A DNA stretch of 64,000 nucleotides from JANXSS01 sp040385645 (GCA_040385645.1 JAZKGZ010000013.1:159408-223407); one strand, 5' to 3'; counted from the first letter of the stretch, positions 36,883 through 46,523 are shown. The notes: a model not told the origin generated them from the sequence alone. A program made the numbers and translations.

Positions 36883-37917
36883 CTATCTGGCAATGAATTC
36901 AATTGAGCTGGCAACCTGTTTTATCGCGGCCGCCGGTACCTCGCCGACAATGGTAAGCCAAAAGTCGCCTTGCCGCTTTCCGAGCATATTCAATGCGCCC
37001 TGGCGAATCGCACCTTCGGTCCGATTTTTGGAAATAGGTTCGACAAACACGGAAATTGCTGCAAGCCCGTCGGAATAGACGATTTGCACCACCTCACGCG
37101 GCGCGACGCGATCAGTAACGTCGCCAGCCCGATTGCCTGCCAATGTTGTCGTATCGGCAACCACCCGTTTCATTTCACGGATTTTTTTGAATCCCGGAGG
37201 CACCGCTTTCACTTCCCAGCCAGTCAATGCGACAGTGCTTGGAGCAACGCGCTCGATGCGCCAGCTCTTGACATCGGTATAGCTGGGCTGGATCTTTACA
37301 GGGTCGATTTCGCCGATGGCTACCTGGGTAAAAGCAATCTGCTCCACAACCTCGTTACGCTCATTGAGCGTCTGCGCTTTTAAAAGTAAGCCGCTGGAGA
37401 GCTCGGCCCACAACTTGTAGCCGTAACGCAGATGGTCCTTCGGCTCCAGTATGATCGCCTGACTTTCAAATCCAGCAACCCTGCCGGTCTCTCCTGTACG
37501 AACCCGATAGTGGGCCGACAACGATGCGGGACTGGCCGGTACGATTGCCGGAAAAACATCTTGCGTCGCACGCCGCTCGACCAGCAGCATTTTAATTTCC
37601 GGAACGTAGGAAACGATTTCTTGATTGTTGCGAATCGTTTCCCGAGGCTTTCCATCCAGAATTTCAAACTTTTCACGCTCCGTCTTTCCATCGTAGAGGT
37701 GCGTGACGCGGGAAGTACGAATACGGTTTTCCTGCTGGAAAATGAATGTGCCGGAGTAATTTAGGATTTGCGCTGCGCTGCGAATTTTCCCCAACCAGGC
37801 CTGTGCGTCTGATTCATTCTGGTTGGGGTTGTTGGCCTGAGATTCAGCGGACAAAACCATTAAAACGACACTGCAGACTCCGACGACAAACTTAAACGGC
37901 ATCATGGTCTGTCGCAT
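36883..37917 (-). CDS. rseB: Sigma-E regulatory protein RseB/MucB
   Basis: RseB is periplasmic, binds RseA and protects it from DegS until it senses off-pathway lipopolysaccharide. The 344-residue product has a signal peptide (MRQTMMPFKF to about residue 28), then the lipoprotein-fold domain (LNYSGTFIFQ; VTHLYDGKTEREK) and the C-terminal domain (TLAGNRAGDVTDRV). It follows rseA by 14 bp. Confidence 0.94.
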   Translation of the reverse strand: MRQTMMPFKFVVGVCSVVLMVLSAESQANNPNQNESDAQAWLGKIRSAAQILNYSGTFIFQQENRIRTSRVTHLYDGKTEREKFEILDGKPRETIRNNQEIVSYVPEIKMLLVERRATQDVFPAIVPASPASLSAHYRVRTGETGRVAGFESQAIILEPKDHLRYGYKLWAELSSGLLLKAQTLNERNEVVEQIAFTQVAIGEIDPVKIQPSYTDVKSWRIERVAPSTVALTGWEVKAVPPGFKKIREMKRVVADTTTLAGNRAGDVTDRVAPREVVQIVYSDGLAAISVFVEPISKNRTEGAIRQGALNMLGKRQGDFWLTIVGEVPAAAIKQVASSIEFIAR

Positions 37918-37931
37918 AGTAAATATTGTTC

Positions 37932-38555
37932 TTATTCGTTCGCAGAATTGGAAAAACGTGCATAGTGAGAAACTGTATAGAGAGACTGAGAAAAGCGCTG
38001 ATGGGCTGATAGATAGTCATCCATTCGTGCATCTCGAGCCACTGCAGCCAGCATTGCGGGCATTTCAAGTGATGACGTGCTGGCGGCTATGCTCGCGGGC
38101 GCAGTCGAATAGGTGGTTGCGGAGGAACCTGTAGATACAGTGGCTACCGAAGCCGGGGTGTGAGCCTGCTCGAAGGGGATCAGGCCATTAGAAAATGCCA
38201 GGACCAACGTAGCGGCGATCGCTGCGCCCGGTACAGCAAGCCGGCGGACCGCATCATATCGCCCGTTACGAGGTACTGCCGACAAATTTAGGGCAGCCAC
38301 TGGAGCATTTTCAAGTTTTAAATGAACCGGCTCGGTGGATAAACGGGCAATCATCCGACTGGAGAAATCGGTACTGAGTCCCGACGCGGTATCGTTGAAG
38401 CGCAAAACATCGCCGATACGGTGATAGTTTTCCCAAATGCTGAAGCTTTCAGCAGTACGAAGATCGCTTAATACAGAGTCGTGCAGCGACGCTTCGAGCT
38501 CTCCGTCGGCAAATGCCGAAATTTGTTCTTCGATCTTGTGACGATTATTCATCAT
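37932..38555 (-). CDS. rseA: Anti-sigma-E factor RseA
   Basis: RseA holds sigma-E at the membrane until cleaved. The 207-residue protein has the N-terminal sigma-binding region (EEQISAFADGELEA; FSIWENYHRIGDVL), a membrane span near residue 100 (AAIAATLVLAFSNG) and a Ser/Ala/Thr-rich periplasmic tail. The MMNN start at 38555 has a GAGGG just upstream (better placed for the second Met at 38552). A longer frame to 38606 is not homologous. It sits 104 bp after rpoE. Confidence 0.92.
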   Translation of the reverse strand: MMNNRHKIEEQISAFADGELEASLHDSVLSDLRTAESFSIWENYHRIGDVLRFNDTASGLSTDFSSRMIARLSTEPVHLKLENAPVAALNLSAVPRNGRYDAVRRLAVPGAAIAATLVLAFSNGLIPFEQAHTPASVATVSTGSSATTYSTAPASIAASTSSLEMPAMLAAVARDARMDDYLSAHQRFSQSLYTVSHYARFSNSANE

Positions 38556-38659
38556 GCCCTCAAAAAGTCGCGTCTGACTGCTCGATCTACATACCACCCA
38601 ATGCAATCGCCATCACTATTTAAACCACTGCTTGCCATGCTTACCTGCCAGCGATGCAT

Positions 38660-39262
38660 CTACCAACGCTTGTCCAATGCAGTTCCCAAAAGCGGCCGCA
38701 ACTTGTCGGCAATCGCTTCACGGGCACGGAAAATTCGGCTGCGGACGGTACCGATCGGGCACCCCATCGCTTCTGCAATCTCATCGTAACTAAGCCCTTC
38801 AATTTCTCGAAGGGTAATTGCCGTTCTCAATTCATCCGGTAAAGCATCCATCGCGACATTCACCGTTTCGGCAATTTGCTTTGTCGCGAGCATCGACTCC
38901 GGTGTGTTGATATCTCTTAGGTGATCGCCGTCTTCAAAAGTTTCTGCCTCTTCGGCATCAGCTTCCGTTGAAGTCGGTGCACGCCTGCCTTGCGTGACCA
39001 AATAATTCTTCGCCGTATTAATGCCAATTCGATACAGCCAAGTGTAAAACGCAGAATCGCCGCGAAATTGTGGCAGTGCGCGGTAAGCTTTTATAAACGC
39101 TTCCTGCACCACATCCTCTGCCTCGGCCTGGTCCCGCAATAACCGCGATACAAGGCGCATCAGCTTTCGCTGATATTTTATTACCAGCAATTCGAAAGCC
39201 TGCTTGTCGCCTCGTTGCACTCGCTCGACGAGCAATTGATCAATATCGCGTTCGGTTGTCAA
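38660..39262 (-). CDS. rpoE: RNA polymerase sigma-E factor RpoE (AlgU)
   Basis: An ECF sigma factor of 200 residues with region 2 (AFELLVIKYQRKLMRLVSR; DVVQEAFIKAYRALPQFRG) for the -10 element and region 4 (REIEGLSYDEIAEAMGCPIGTVRSRIFRARE) for -35 recognition. The sequence and the rseA-rseB-mucD order mark it as the envelope-stress sigma rather than another ECF. A matching promoter motif lies in its leader. It is downstream of ygfX-like and fabF genes. Confidence 0.97.
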   Translation of the reverse strand: MTTERDIDQLLVERVQRGDKQAFELLVIKYQRKLMRLVSRLLRDQAEAEDVVQEAFIKAYRALPQFRGDSAFYTWLYRIGINTAKNYLVTQGRRAPTSTEADAEEAETFEDGDHLRDINTPESMLATKQIAETVNVAMDALPDELRTAITLREIEGLSYDEIAEAMGCPIGTVRSRIFRAREAIADKLRPLLGTALDKRW

Positions 39263-39306
39263 TCGACATTCCCTTGATTAATAGCAACTCTCGCGTGATC
39301 CGAACT

Positions 39307-39334
39307 ACTGACTTTACGAAACATGGGAAGTTCA
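39307..39334 (-). promoter_or_regulatory. Candidate sigma-E promoter for rpoE-rseA-rseB-mucD
   Basis: On the minus strand TGAACTT (39334-39328) is followed after exactly 16 bases by TCAGT (39311-39307). The known sigma-E consensus is GGAACTT-N16-TCTGA or TCAAA; the match is six of seven at -35 and partial at -10. The transcript would start near 39300, giving a leader of about 40 bases before rpoE. This placement fits autoregulation. The motif overlaps no other gene, since the YgfX-like frame ends at 39356. Confidence 0.45.
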
Positions 39335-39355
39335 GTATTTTGGCTGCGAAATGTT

Positions 39356-39853
39356 TCAAGCTTTCTCATCCGCTTTGTTAGTGCTGCGTGCGGCCAGCCA
39401 GCGACATGCGACCGATAAGGATCGAAAGCTTTCGTTGGAGAGTGTGTCGGGAAACACCACCAACGTGGATTTCCTGCCATCGTGGCCCTGTAGATTCAGG
39501 ATCATCATGGAAGACCATAAAGTGGAGGACGGCAACAGCGTGCAAATATGCGGCCGTTGCTGGCTGTTGGAAGTGATGTCGGTTTTTGCCGAATCGGCAA
39601 CGCAGATGCTGATGATCCCCGTTGCTGAAATGTCCAGACGATGAGATTCGCCATTCGCCCAGACATTTTTAATCACTGATAAAGCCGACAAGATGCAAAC
39701 CGCCGCCAACGTCAATCTGACACCTAACATGAGATCGTTTGACACACCCGCGCCAATCGTCGCACCGATCGCGATCGCACCTGCACACATGACTACCGTT
39801 AAAACTTTGACGATACGCGAAGGAATGATCAGAGCTGAAACCGCTATGGACAT
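39356..39853 (-). CDS. YgfX-like membrane protein
   Basis: A 165-residue protein with two membrane spans (about residues 14-36 and 42-62) and a cytoplasmic domain containing LLPSSTLWSSMMILNLQGHDGR and VVFPDTLSNESFRSL. The latter matches the dsl..d.fR pattern of the YgfX (CptA) family. E. coli YgfX was reported to be a membrane toxin paired with SdhE; no SdhE gene is adjacent here. It lies 19 bp after fabF and before rpoE. Family membership is moderate, function uncertain. Confidence 0.6.
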   Translation of the reverse strand: MSIAVSALIIPSRIVKVLTVVMCAGAIAIGATIGAGVSNDLMLGVRLTLAAVCILSALSVIKNVWANGESHRLDISATGIISICVADSAKTDITSNSQQRPHICTLLPSSTLWSSMMILNLQGHDGRKSTLVVFPDTLSNESFRSLSVACRWLAARSTNKADEKA

Positions 39854-39872
39854 TACGGAGGAATAGAAAGAG

Positions 39873-41120
39873 TCAGTACTTCTGAAATACCAGCGTACCG
39901 TTCGTACCGCCGAAACCGAATGAATTTTTCACTGCGATATTGATAGCCATCTCGCGAGCCGTGTTTGCACAGTAATCGAGATCGCAGGCCGGGTCTTGAT
40001 TAAAAATATTGATCGTCGGTGGCGACAGTTGATTTTTAAGCGCGAGCACGGTAAACACCGATTCGAGGCCACCTGCACCGCCGAGCAGATGCCCGGTCAT
40101 CGATTTTGTTGAGTTGACGACGATTTTGCGTGCGTGCTCGCCAAGAGTGCGCTTGATTGCGATCGTTTCCGCCATATCGCCGAGTGGCGTGGACGTGCCG
40201 TGCGCGTTGACGTAGTCGACCTGATCGAGATTGATACCGGCATTATTGAGCGCGGAAACCATGCAACGCCGCGCACCTTCGCCATCTTCGAGTGGTGCAG
40301 TCATGTGGTGCGCATCGGCACTCATACCGAAACCCAGCAACTCCGCGTAAATTTTCGCACCGCGCGCTTTCGCATGCTCGTACTCTTCGAGCACCATCAC
40401 GCCGGCACCTTCACCGAGCACGAATCCATCGCGGTCGCGGTCCCAGGGCCGCGAAGCAGTAGCCGGATCATCGTTTCGAGTCGATAACGCTCGGGCCGAG
40501 GCGAAACCACCGAGGCCTAGCGGGGATATAGTCGACTCTGCACCACCGGCAATCATGACATCGGCGTCACCATATTCGATCAAGCGACCGGCAGCACCGA
40601 TGCAATGCAGGCCGGTCGTACAGGCAGTAACGATCGCTAAATTCGGGCCTTGCAAACCGTACTTGATCGATAAATGGCCCGAAATCATGTTAATGATGGA
40701 AGCCGGTACGAAAAATGGGCTGACCCGACGCGGGCCACGCGCGACCAGTTCCGCATGCGTGTTTTCGATCAATGGCAGGCCACCGATTCCAGAACCGACG
40801 ATTACGCCGATCCGAACCGCGTTTTCCTCCGTGACTTCCAAACCGCAATCCTGCATCGCCTGGATTCCCGCTGCCATGCCGTAATGGATAAAAGTATCCA
40901 TATGGCGTGCTTCTTTAGCGGGAATGTAGTCGTCAATCCGAAAGCCTTTCACCTCTCCGGCAATCGAAGTGGTGAATAGCGAAGCATCGAACTTGGTAAT
41001 GGTGTCGATGCCTGAGCGGCCCTCGACGATTGAATCCCACGCCTGCGCAAGCGTATTGCCGACAGGAGAGACGCAGCCCAGACCTGTGATGACGACGCGG
41101 CGTTGACGTGAGCGACTCAA
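39873..41120 (-). CDS. fabF: 3-oxoacyl-ACP synthase II, FabF
   Basis: FabF elongates acyl-ACP with malonyl-ACP and is responsible for the palmitoleate to vaccenate step. The 415-residue thiolase-fold protein begins MSRSRQRRVVITGLGCVSPVG. The Cys nucleophile is in VTACTTGLHCIG near 165, and the two His are in NAHGTSTPLGD near 305 and MTGHLLGGAGG near 342. It lies 34 bp after acpP. Confidence 0.96.
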   Translation of the reverse strand: MSRSRQRRVVITGLGCVSPVGNTLAQAWDSIVEGRSGIDTITKFDASLFTTSIAGEVKGFRIDDYIPAKEARHMDTFIHYGMAAGIQAMQDCGLEVTEENAVRIGVIVGSGIGGLPLIENTHAELVARGPRRVSPFFVPASIINMISGHLSIKYGLQGPNLAIVTACTTGLHCIGAAGRLIEYGDADVMIAGGAESTISPLGLGGFASARALSTRNDDPATASRPWDRDRDGFVLGEGAGVMVLEEYEHAKARGAKIYAELLGFGMSADAHHMTAPLEDGEGARRCMVSALNNAGINLDQVDYVNAHGTSTPLGDMAETIAIKRTLGEHARKIVVNSTKSMTGHLLGGAGGLESVFTVLALKNQLSPPTINIFNQDPACDLDYCANTAREMAINIAVKNSFGFGGTNGTLVFQKY

Positions 41121-41154
41121 ACCATTCTCCTAGATCGATGCGTACGCAGGATGA

Positions 41155-41394
41155 CTATGCCTTAACGTGGGCTTTCGCGTAGTCGATCGCCTGCTGAACC
41201 GTCGTAATTTTTTCCGCCTGTTCGTCGGGAATTTCCATTTCGAATTCGTCTTCCAATGCCATGACGAGTTCGACCGTATCAAGTGAATCAGCGCCCAGGT
41301 CGTCGACGAAAGACGATTCGATCTTGATGTCGGCTTCGGCAACACCCAGTTGCTCGGCGACTATTTTTTTAACGCGCTGTTCGATATCGGACAT
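41155..41394 (-). CDS. acpP: Acyl carrier protein AcpP
   Basis: A 79-residue acidic protein with the phosphopantetheine site GADSLDTVELVM (Ser near 37), the substrate of AcpS. A GGAG ribosome-binding site is seven bases before the ATG. It sits between fabG (134 bp upstream) and fabF (34 bp downstream) as usual; the wider gap upstream may hold a separate strong promoter. Confidence 0.98.
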   Translation of the reverse strand: MSDIEQRVKKIVAEQLGVAEADIKIESSFVDDLGADSLDTVELVMALEDEFEMEIPDEQAEKITTVQQAIDYAKAHVKA

Positions 41395-41528
41395 GTTAGA
41401 ACTCCAGTGTGGTTACGGAAAGTGCGCGCATTTTAGCAGGTTTGCGCGACAAAAATTTGGCTTTACCCTGTGATTTTTGCAATGCCGGTATCAGGGCAAA
41501 TAGCCTCACAAATTTCTTGCGAATCGAC

Positions 41529-42290
41529 TCAGCTCATATACATGCCGCCATTTACATGCAGGGTGCTACCGGTTACATAACCGGCCTGCGGCGATGCAAG
41601 AAAACACGCTGCCGCGGCGACTTCATCGGGCGTTCCCAAACGCCCGAGCGGAATTTGCTGCAGCAGCGTAGCGACATTATCCTGACTCAATCCCTTCGTC
41701 ATATCCGTATCGATAAAGCCGGGTGCGACGCAGTTGACCGTAATGTTGCGACTACCGATTTCCCGCGCCAGTGCCCGGCTCATGCCGGCGACGCCAGCCT
41801 TGGCTGCGGCATAGTTCATCTGCCCGGCATTACCGGACGAACCGACGACGGAGGTGATGTTGATGATCCTGCCATATCGGGCCTTCAACATGCCGCGCAA
41901 CACTGCACGGCACAGGCGGCCTACCGCTGTAAGATTGGTTGCAATCACAGCGTCCCATTCTTCGTCTTTCATGCGCATCGCCAGCTGGTCTTGGGTAATG
42001 CCGGCATTATTGACCAGCACCGAAAGACCGCCGAATTTTTTCTGGATCGATTCCACGACTGCGCTACATGCAGGCGCATCATTAACGTCGAGAATCATGC
42101 CTTCGCCGCTTCCCGAACCGATCGCCTGCAGGTAGCCCGTGATCGATGCCGCGCCCTCGGGCGAGGTCGCTGTTCCTATGACTGTAGCGCCATGCCCGGC
42201 GAATTGTTCTGCAATCGCTCGGCCGATACCGCGAGAAGCGCCTGTAACCAATACCACTTGTTGTTCCAGCATGAACGGTGATGTCGTCAT
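41529..42290 (-). CDS. fabG: 3-oxoacyl-ACP reductase FabG
   Basis: FabG reduces 3-oxoacyl-ACP with NADPH. The 253-residue short-chain dehydrogenase has the nucleotide motif GASRGIGRAIA near residue 18, NNAG near 92, and the catalytic Ser-Tyr-Lys set in INITSVVGSSG and MNYAAAKAG near 150-165. The ATG at 42290 overlaps the fabD stop; an internal Met at 42272 is the usual family start. Confidence 0.96.
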   Translation of the reverse strand: MTTSPFMLEQQVVLVTGASRGIGRAIAEQFAGHGATVIGTATSPEGAASITGYLQAIGSGSGEGMILDVNDAPACSAVVESIQKKFGGLSVLVNNAGITQDQLAMRMKDEEWDAVIATNLTAVGRLCRAVLRGMLKARYGRIINITSVVGSSGNAGQMNYAAAKAGVAGMSRALAREIGSRNITVNCVAPGFIDTDMTKGLSQDNVATLLQQIPLGRLGTPDEVAAAACFLASPQAGYVTGSTLHVNGGMYMS

Positions 42291-43219
42291 TTCAACAGCT
42301 CCAGAATGTGTTCGATCGCCGCAGGCGAAGCGATGGCATCGCCGACCAATGCCGGATCAATACGTTTTGTCAATCCGGTCAAAACTTTGCCTGGCCCGCA
42401 TTCGATTACGTGCGTGTTGCCGTGACTAGCGATATACCGAATGGTTTCGACCCAGCGCACCGGGCTGGCGGCCTGCCTGCTTAACGCGTCCTTTACACCG
42501 GCTTCGTCGGTAGAGACGGCAACGTCGACATTATTGACCAGCGTAACTTGCGGCACGATGCACTCCACTGTGGCCAGATAGGACCGCAATTGTTCGGCTG
42601 CCGGAAGCATGAGACTCGAGTGAAAAGGTGCCGACACCGCCAATGGCAGCGCTCTTTTCGCGCCTTTTTCCAACGCCAGTGCACAGGCGCGATCCACGGC
42701 CGCCGCATGTCCGGCGATTACGACTTGCATAGGGGCGTTGTAATTAACGGCTTCGACCACTTGCCCCACTGCCGCCTTGGCGCAGGCCGACCTTACGTCC
42801 TGATCAGAGAGTCCGAGGATTGCAGCCATGCTGCCCTGCCCGACCGGTACCGCACGCTGCATGGCTTCGGCACGAAACCGTACCAACAGTAACGCATCGC
42901 GAAACGACAATGAACCCGACGCAACCAACGCCGAATATTCGCCGAGGCTATGGCCAGCCACCATTGCCGGCGTTTCGCCCCCGGCTGCTAGCCAGGCGCG
43001 ATAAAACGCCACGCCTGCGGTGAGCATGATCGGCTGGGTATTCGTGGTCAGGTCGAGTACGTCTTTAGGGCCCTGCGACACCATGTGCGCGAGATCGAAG
43101 CCAAGCACTTCACTGGCTTCGGCAACCGTCGTCTGCACTGCCGCAACCGCTGTAAAAGCGTCGAGCATGCCAAGAGCCTGAGAGCCTTGGCCGGGGAAAA
43201 CAAAAGCAAATCGCTTCAT
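42287..43219 (-). CDS. fabD: Malonyl-CoA:ACP transacylase FabD
   Basis: The 310-residue acyltransferase begins MKRFAFVFPGQGSQALGML. It has the catalytic Ser in GHSLGEYSALV near 92, the Arg in RFRAEAMQ near 117, and the His in SAPFHSSLM near 200. It loads malonate on ACP for fatty-acid synthesis. It overlaps fabG by four bases and is 106 bp after fabH. Confidence 0.97.
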   Translation of the reverse strand: MKRFAFVFPGQGSQALGMLDAFTAVAAVQTTVAEASEVLGFDLAHMVSQGPKDVLDLTTNTQPIMLTAGVAFYRAWLAAGGETPAMVAGHSLGEYSALVASGSLSFRDALLLVRFRAEAMQRAVPVGQGSMAAILGLSDQDVRSACAKAAVGQVVEAVNYNAPMQVVIAGHAAAVDRACALALEKGAKRALPLAVSAPFHSSLMLPAAEQLRSYLATVECIVPQVTLVNNVDVAVSTDEAGVKDALSRQAASPVRWVETIRYIASHGNTHVIECGPGKVLTGLTKRIDPALVGDAIASPAAIEHILELLK

Positions 43220-43325
43220 GAAATCAAATGAGAAAATATGATCGGATGAATTCAGTAAAATGAATTCAGGAGAAATAAATGCAATACGGTATGCAGCCTT
43301 TCATCTATACCGCAAGGCTACGGCG

Positions 43326-44312
43326 CTACATCCGCACCAACGCCGCACCCCAAGTAAAGCCGCCGCCTACGCCCTCCATCAATACATTGTCGCCAGCCCG
43401 GATACGGCCATCACGTACTGCATGATCCAATGCCAGCGGAATCGAAGCGGCTGAGGTATTTCCGTGCTGGTCGACGGTCACCACCATTTTTTCCGGCACC
43501 AAGCCGAGTTTTCGTGCGGTACTTTGCATGATCCGGATGTTCGCCTGATGCGGCACCAGCCAATCAATTTGCGAAGCATCCATATTCGCCAGTGCCAAGG
43601 CTTCGATGGCCACTTTTTCCAGTACCGATACAGCCAATTTAAATACTGCCGGTCCGTCCATATAAAGGAACGCGCTGCCGGCCAGAGCACCGTTATGTAT
43701 ATTGCCCGGCACGCACAAGATATCGGCATAACGTCCATCGGCATGTAGCTTCGTTGCCAACACGCCTGGCGTCGGGCTGGCCGTCATGACCACTGCTCCG
43801 GCACCGTCGCCGAATAGCACACAGGTGGTGCGATCGCTAAAGTCTAAAATACGAGAGAAAACTTCGGCACCGATCACCAGCGCATTTCGATGTGCGCCAG
43901 ATTTTATAAAGCTGTCGGCCACTGCCAACGCGTACACGAAGCCGCTGCAGACGGCTTGGACATCCATGGCCGCACCGTCGTTGGTAATACCGAGTTTTCG
44001 TTGCACGATACAAGCGGTGCTGGGAAAGCCGCCCGCATGATCCCCAGTCGAAGTGGCGACGATAATGAGGTCGATATCGTTGGCTACCAGGCCAGCTGCG
44101 GCCAACGCATGCCGTGCAGCTTCGATCGCCAAGTCACTTGCTAGTACATTGGGCGCGGCGTAATGGCGAGCAGCAATGCCGCTGCGCGACATAATCCACT
44201 CGTCCGACGTCTCGATGCCACTCAGCGCTAGACGTTGCGCCAACTCGTCGTTGGTCACGCGAAGCGGTGGCAACGCACTGCCGGTGCCGACGATTCTGCT
44301 ATACGACGTCAT
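43326..44312 (-). CDS. fabH: 3-oxoacyl-ACP synthase III, FabH
   Basis: FabH condenses acetyl-CoA with malonyl-ACP to start fatty-acid synthesis. The 328-residue product has the Cys in VQAVCSGFVYAL near 112, the His in VPHQANIRIMQ near 252 and the Asn in HGNTSAASIPLAL near 280. The first residues (MTSYSRIVGTGSALPP) are normal for the family. It overlaps plsX by four bases. Confidence 0.97.
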   Translation of the reverse strand: MTSYSRIVGTGSALPPLRVTNDELAQRLALSGIETSDEWIMSRSGIAARHYAAPNVLASDLAIEAARHALAAAGLVANDIDLIIVATSTGDHAGGFPSTACIVQRKLGITNDGAAMDVQAVCSGFVYALAVADSFIKSGAHRNALVIGAEVFSRILDFSDRTTCVLFGDGAGAVVMTASPTPGVLATKLHADGRYADILCVPGNIHNGALAGSAFLYMDGPAVFKLAVSVLEKVAIEALALANMDASQIDWLVPHQANIRIMQSTARKLGLVPEKMVVTVDQHGNTSAASIPLALDHAVRDGRIRAGDNVLMEGVGGGFTWGAALVRM

Positions 44313-45415
44313 GCAATCTTCTGACGAGTCTGTTCCGCTGCGATCCGCTCTGGCGCAGGTAATGCATCGGATAGCGGCTCTGCCGTAATGCTACCTGGCA
44401 TCAGGGCGGCGATACTGGTCGATATTTGCGCTAGTACATCATGCCTGGCTGCGTCGTATGCGCGTTTAATCGCCCATTCGTAACCGTATGCGTCAGCGCT
44501 GCCATGACTTTTGAATACCAAACCACGCAGCCCGAGCAAACTGGCACCGTTATAACGAGATGGGTTCATACGACGGGAAAACGCTTCAATTGCGCTGCGG
44601 GCGACCAGTGCACCGAGCATAGTGAGCGGTGTTCGCTTAAATTCCGTGGTCAACGCGTTTTTCACAAACCGGCCCAAACCTTCGGAAGCTTTCAACACCA
44701 CGTTGCCGACAAATCCGTCACAGACGACGATGTCGGTCGTGCCCTCGAAAATATCGTTGCCCTCGACGTTGCCATAGAAGTTAAGCACACCATTCTCATG
44801 ATCGGCGCGCAACAGCAGTGCAGTCTGCTTGACTAATTCATTACCCTTGCTATCCTCCTCGCCGATGTTGAGCAACCCGACCGTTGGCCTGGTTTTGCCG
44901 TCGATTGCACTTACCAACGCCGAGCCCATCAAAGCGAATTGATGCAAGTGATGCGGGCTGCAATCGACATTCGCTCCGAGGTCGAGCATGTAAGTCGGAC
45001 AATCTTTCTGGTTTGGAATCAACGTACAAATCGCCGGACGGTCGACGCCTGGCATTGTTTTTAGTAAATAGCGCGATACCGCCATCAAGGCGGCAGTGTT
45101 GCCAGCCGACACGCACGCCTGCACGCTACCGTCTTGCACTAAGCCGATCGCCACACGCATGGACGAATTTTTTTTTCGTCGCAATGCCACTTCCAACGAA
45201 TCGTCCATCGTGACCACTTCAGTTGCGTTGACGATAGACAATCGAGGATGTTGGATATGTTTTAACCGCTGGAGCTCGGCACGCAGTACCTCGATCTGGC
45301 CGACTAGCACAAGTGACACTTCGGGCTCACGTGTGACAAATGCTATAGCAGCGGGAATAGTTACAGAGGGGCCGTAGTCTCCGCCCATGCAATCGATGGA
45401 AATTTTAATTGTCAT
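44309..45415 (-). CDS. plsX: Phosphate acyltransferase PlsX
   Basis: PlsX converts acyl-ACP to acyl-phosphate for PlsY, linking fatty-acid and phospholipid synthesis. The 368-residue protein begins with ISIDCMGGDYGPSV. It has AGNTAALMAVS near 108, LDLGANVDC near 148 and VCDGFVGNVVLK near 228, all family signatures. About 25 extra residues at the C terminus are not conserved. It is 199 bp downstream of rpmF; this gap contains a long-range inverted repeat of eight bases (aaagcggc/gccgcttt, 45542-45594) but no gene. Confidence 0.96.
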   Translation of the reverse strand: MTIKISIDCMGGDYGPSVTIPAAIAFVTREPEVSLVLVGQIEVLRAELQRLKHIQHPRLSIVNATEVVTMDDSLEVALRRKKNSSMRVAIGLVQDGSVQACVSAGNTAALMAVSRYLLKTMPGVDRPAICTLIPNQKDCPTYMLDLGANVDCSPHHLHQFALMGSALVSAIDGKTRPTVGLLNIGEEDSKGNELVKQTALLLRADHENGVLNFYGNVEGNDIFEGTTDIVVCDGFVGNVVLKASEGLGRFVKNALTTEFKRTPLTMLGALVARSAIEAFSRRMNPSRYNGASLLGLRGLVFKSHGSADAYGYEWAIKRAYDAARHDVLAQISTSIAALMPGSITAEPLSDALPAPERIAAEQTRQKIA

Positions 45416-45614
45416 TGTTTTGATTCAGCACCCTCTTCGACGCTCATTATGAGCCAGATTCAGGATGATTCAAAATGACGCCGCGAACGGGCGATGCATG
45501 GCAGCTTACGGGAACCGAGCAAACATATCACTTGGCATATGAAAGCGGCGCAGGACCGGTTTTCCCGACCCTGGAAGCTTCGAGGTGCCGCTTTTATTGA
45601 CTGCAGATAAAAAT

Positions 45615-45797
45615 TTACTCGTCGTTTTTTGTCTTTAATACTTTGCGGCCGCGATAGTAACCACTCGGGCTGATGTGATGACGCAAATGCGTTTCGCCAG
45701 TAGTCGGCTCAACCGCGAGCTGCGGTGCGACCAAAAAATCGTGTGAACGATGCATACCGCGCTTGGACGGTGTTTTCTTGTTTTGCTGAACTGCCAT
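45615..45797 (-). CDS. rpmF: 50S ribosomal protein L32
   Basis: A 60-residue protein, MAVQQNKKTPSKRGMHRSHD, matching the conserved N terminus of L32. Zinc-binding cysteines are absent, as in the C-minus form common in this group. AGGAG precedes the ATG at good spacing. It stands between yceD and plsX, as in most proteobacteria. Confidence 0.98.
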   Translation of the reverse strand: MAVQQNKKTPSKRGMHRSHDFLVAPQLAVEPTTGETHLRHHISPSGYYRGRKVLKTKNDE

Positions 45798-45929
45798 GAT
45801 TGCTCCTAACCAAAAGTTCTAAAATTCTAACATGATCGATCGACGTCATGCCGTACGTGTAACCAACGATTTTTCACAAATGCAAAATTTGACCCGTTTT
45901 AATTGACCTGTGTTAAATCGTTTGTTTAT

Positions 45930-46457
45930 TTAATGGCGTAAATTTTTCAATGCAGCAAAGGGAGATGGTTTTTCGGCAATTAATTCTAGATCAGCCTTCT
46001 TACCAACTACTGTCTTGTCCGACGGGCACTGCTCGTGCTTCGGTGCTTGCGGAATCGATAAAAGCACTTCGTCTTCGACGAGTTCAACCAAATCCATTGC
46101 CGGCACGACAACGATCACGTCCAGCGACTCGTCGTCCAGCAGTGCATCGTCAAATGCCGCTTCGATCTGATCTGCCTGCAAGTCGCTGCGCGCCAACACT
46201 AGCGTCGCACTGGAATCGATGACGTGTTCGAACGCTTTCAGGCAACGCTGACAAATTAATTGGACTTCGCCTGCAACAGTCATCCGCAACTCGGGGTATC
46301 CGCTGCTATGTGCACCGCCACTGACCGTCCAATTCAAATTGCCGGAAGCGTCAGCGCACTCTTTGACCAACCTCGGCGACGTGGCAACAACCATTTGCCC
46401 GCTGCGGCTTTCCCCAAGACGACTGAATTCAAACGCGTCGATTTCGACAGATGCCAT
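45930..46457 (-). CDS. yceD: DUF177 / YceD, 23S rRNA accumulation protein
   Basis: A 175-residue YceD protein with the LICQRCLKAFEH CxxC motif near residue 75 and an acidic middle (DDALLDDESLDV), both typical of DUF177. YceD is reported to be needed for 23S rRNA accumulation. It lies 132 bp before rpmF, the conserved pair, and is divergent from maf. Confidence 0.92.
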   Translation of the reverse strand: MASVEIDAFEFSRLGESRSGQMVVATSPRLVKECADASGNLNWTVSGGAHSSGYPELRMTVAGEVQLICQRCLKAFEHVIDSSATLVLARSDLQADQIEAAFDDALLDDESLDVIVVVPAMDLVELVEDEVLLSIPQAPKHEQCPSDKTVVGKKADLELIAEKPSPFAALKNLRH

Positions 46458-46523
46458 GCTCGGTCAAATCCGCAAAGCCTGCGATAATAACAGACTTTGC
46501 TTCCCGCGCCGAGCTTGAAATAC

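Noticed and set aside
45542..45594. Eight-base inverted repeat in the rpmF-plsX gap as a riboswitch or terminator
   Set aside because: The loop is about 37 bases and no T-tract or known aptamer core is visible.
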